A DNA stretch of 39,730 nt from Pelagibacterales bacterium SAG-MED38 (lineage in GTDB: Bacteria; Pseudomonadota; Alphaproteobacteria; Pelagibacterales; Pelagibacteraceae): NCBI GenBank assembly GCA_014653585.1, contig JACWEH010000010.1, forward strand, positions 1 to 39,730, read 5' to 3'. The position numbers and the translations under genes are program-made. Each line of letters starts with the position of its first letter. Position 1 is the stretch's first letter. Positions 39,119 to 39,730 of the stretch are shown in pieces. Under the pieces are notes generated by a model that had not been told where the DNA came from, made no database searches, and saw nothing but the letters and a program-made list of their open reading frames with translations.

Positions 39119-39730
39119 TAATAAACTCTTGCTTTGGGTTCTATGTATTTAACCTCATTTGAAAGGGTATATTCATGAACTGATCTGTATTCCAACTTAC
39201 ATTTTTCATCATCAAGCCAGGATAGTGTATGTTTCATCCAGTTTTTATCGTCTCTTTCCTTAAAGTCTTCTCGAGCATGAGCACCTCTGCTTTCTTTCCT
39301 ATTATGAGCAGAATTCATGGTGACCACAGCTTGGGCAATAAGATTTTTATACTCTAACGATTCTAATAAATCTGTATTCCAGACAAGTGACTTATCTTTT
39401 ATCTTTAAGTTTTCACTATCTAACCAAGTTTCTTCTATGAGTTTTTTTCCTTCTGACATAATTTCATCATCTCTGAATACTGCACAATGTTTTTGCATAA
39501 CTTTTTGCATTTGAGATCTCAGTTCAGCTGTTGTAACATCGCCGTCAGAATTTCTGGTAGCATCAAACCTTGCTATTACATCATCAATGACTGATTTAGG
39601 AATATCTTTATTTTTCTCCCCCTTAGGAACAATATCATCAATTCTATCAGCTGCTGCTTTTCCAAAGACAACAAGGTCGATTAGAGAATTAGATCCTAAT
39701 CTGTTTGCACCATGAACGCTCACACAAGCT
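39118..39730 (-). CDS. sdhA: Succinate dehydrogenase flavoprotein subunit, C-terminal part
   Basis: FAD-containing catalytic subunit that oxidises succinate to fumarate. The window holds only the last ~203 residues; the frame is open through the right edge, reading [20 protein letters not shown], the conserved segment near the FAD-binding residues. The usual end follows: [15 protein letters not shown] (with the conserved Arg) and [18 protein letters not shown]. The true start is outside the window; the GTG at 39723 is an internal codon. It is coupled to sdhB by a TAATG overlap. Confidence 0.96.
   Translation of the reverse strand, partial: ACVSVHGANRLGSNSLIDLVVFGKAAADRIDDIVPKGEKNKDIPKSVIDDVIARFDATRNSDGDVTTAELRSQMQKVMQKHCAVFRDDEIMSEGKKLIEETWLDSENLKIKDKSLVWNTDLLESLEYKNLIAQAVVTMNSAHNRKESRGAHAREDFKERDDKNWMKHTLSWLDDEKCKLEYRSVHEYTLSNEVKYIEPKARVY

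Overview
The window is a gene-dense, strongly AT-rich stretch (about one third G+C by eye) of an alphaproteobacterial chromosome with a streamlined look. Most genes in a block are separated by 0 to 60 bases or overlap by ATGA/TAATG junctions. The placement rests on gene order: hisC divergent from metX-metW; DUF1015-serC-serA; rplU-rpmA-obgE-proB-proA-nadD-rsfS-rlmH-ctpA-rppH; priA followed by a separate F1 operon atpH-A-G-D-C; and sdhAB plus mdh-sucCD-sucAB-lpdA. A SAM-II riboswitch ahead of metX also fits. AT-rich marine Alphaproteobacteria are the best guess, but a genus cannot be fixed from this sequence alone. I saw no tRNA or rRNA gene, insertion sequence, prophage or CRISPR array, and there is no gene-free stretch longer than 300 bases.

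Layout. (1) 1-445, minus: 5' part of a hisC-type aminotransferase, truncated by the window edge and broken by an apparent one-base insertion in a 9-A run. (2) 519-3148, plus: consensus promoter, SAM-II aptamer, intrinsic terminator, then metX-metW-gloB. (3) 9099-3145, minus: DUF1015-serC-serA-gpmA-phaA-phaB, which groups the 3-phosphoglycerate/serine branch with acetoacetyl-CoA formation and reduction. (4) 9201-16323, plus: rplU-rpmA, then obgE-proB-proA-nadD-rsfS-rlmH-ctpA-rppH. (5) 23108-16340, minus: priA, then atpH-A-G-D-C, with a good promoter at the very end of priA. (6) 23168-26662, plus: transaldolase-like gene, xerC, then a coupled three-gene module (NTF2-like protein, alkylglycerol-monooxygenase-like fatty acid hydroxylase, membrane protein). 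(7) 37874-26649, minus: SDR, mmsA, mdh, sucC, sucD, sucA, sucB, lpdA. (8) 37925-38158, plus: a small Smr-domain protein. (9) 38159-38341: intergenic region with a perfect 11-bp inverted repeat. (10) from the right edge to 38342, minus: sdhA (partial) and sdhB.

Together these genes cover core metabolism. Methionine synthesis is under SAM feedback. Serine is made from 3-phosphoglycerate. Proline and NAD synthesis sit with ribosome assembly and RNA turnover genes. The TCA-cycle enzymes from 2-oxoglutarate to oxaloacetate (apart from fumarase) are clustered, with mmsA feeding in from valine/inositol-type catabolism, and the F1 part of ATP synthase is also here. The points most worth a second look are the SAM-II/terminator arrangement (which moves the metX start), the hisC frameshift, the structured element between the Smr gene and sdhB with a possible 10-codon ORF, DUF1015 in the serine operon, the AGMO-like lipid module, and the short ATP synthase epsilon subunit.
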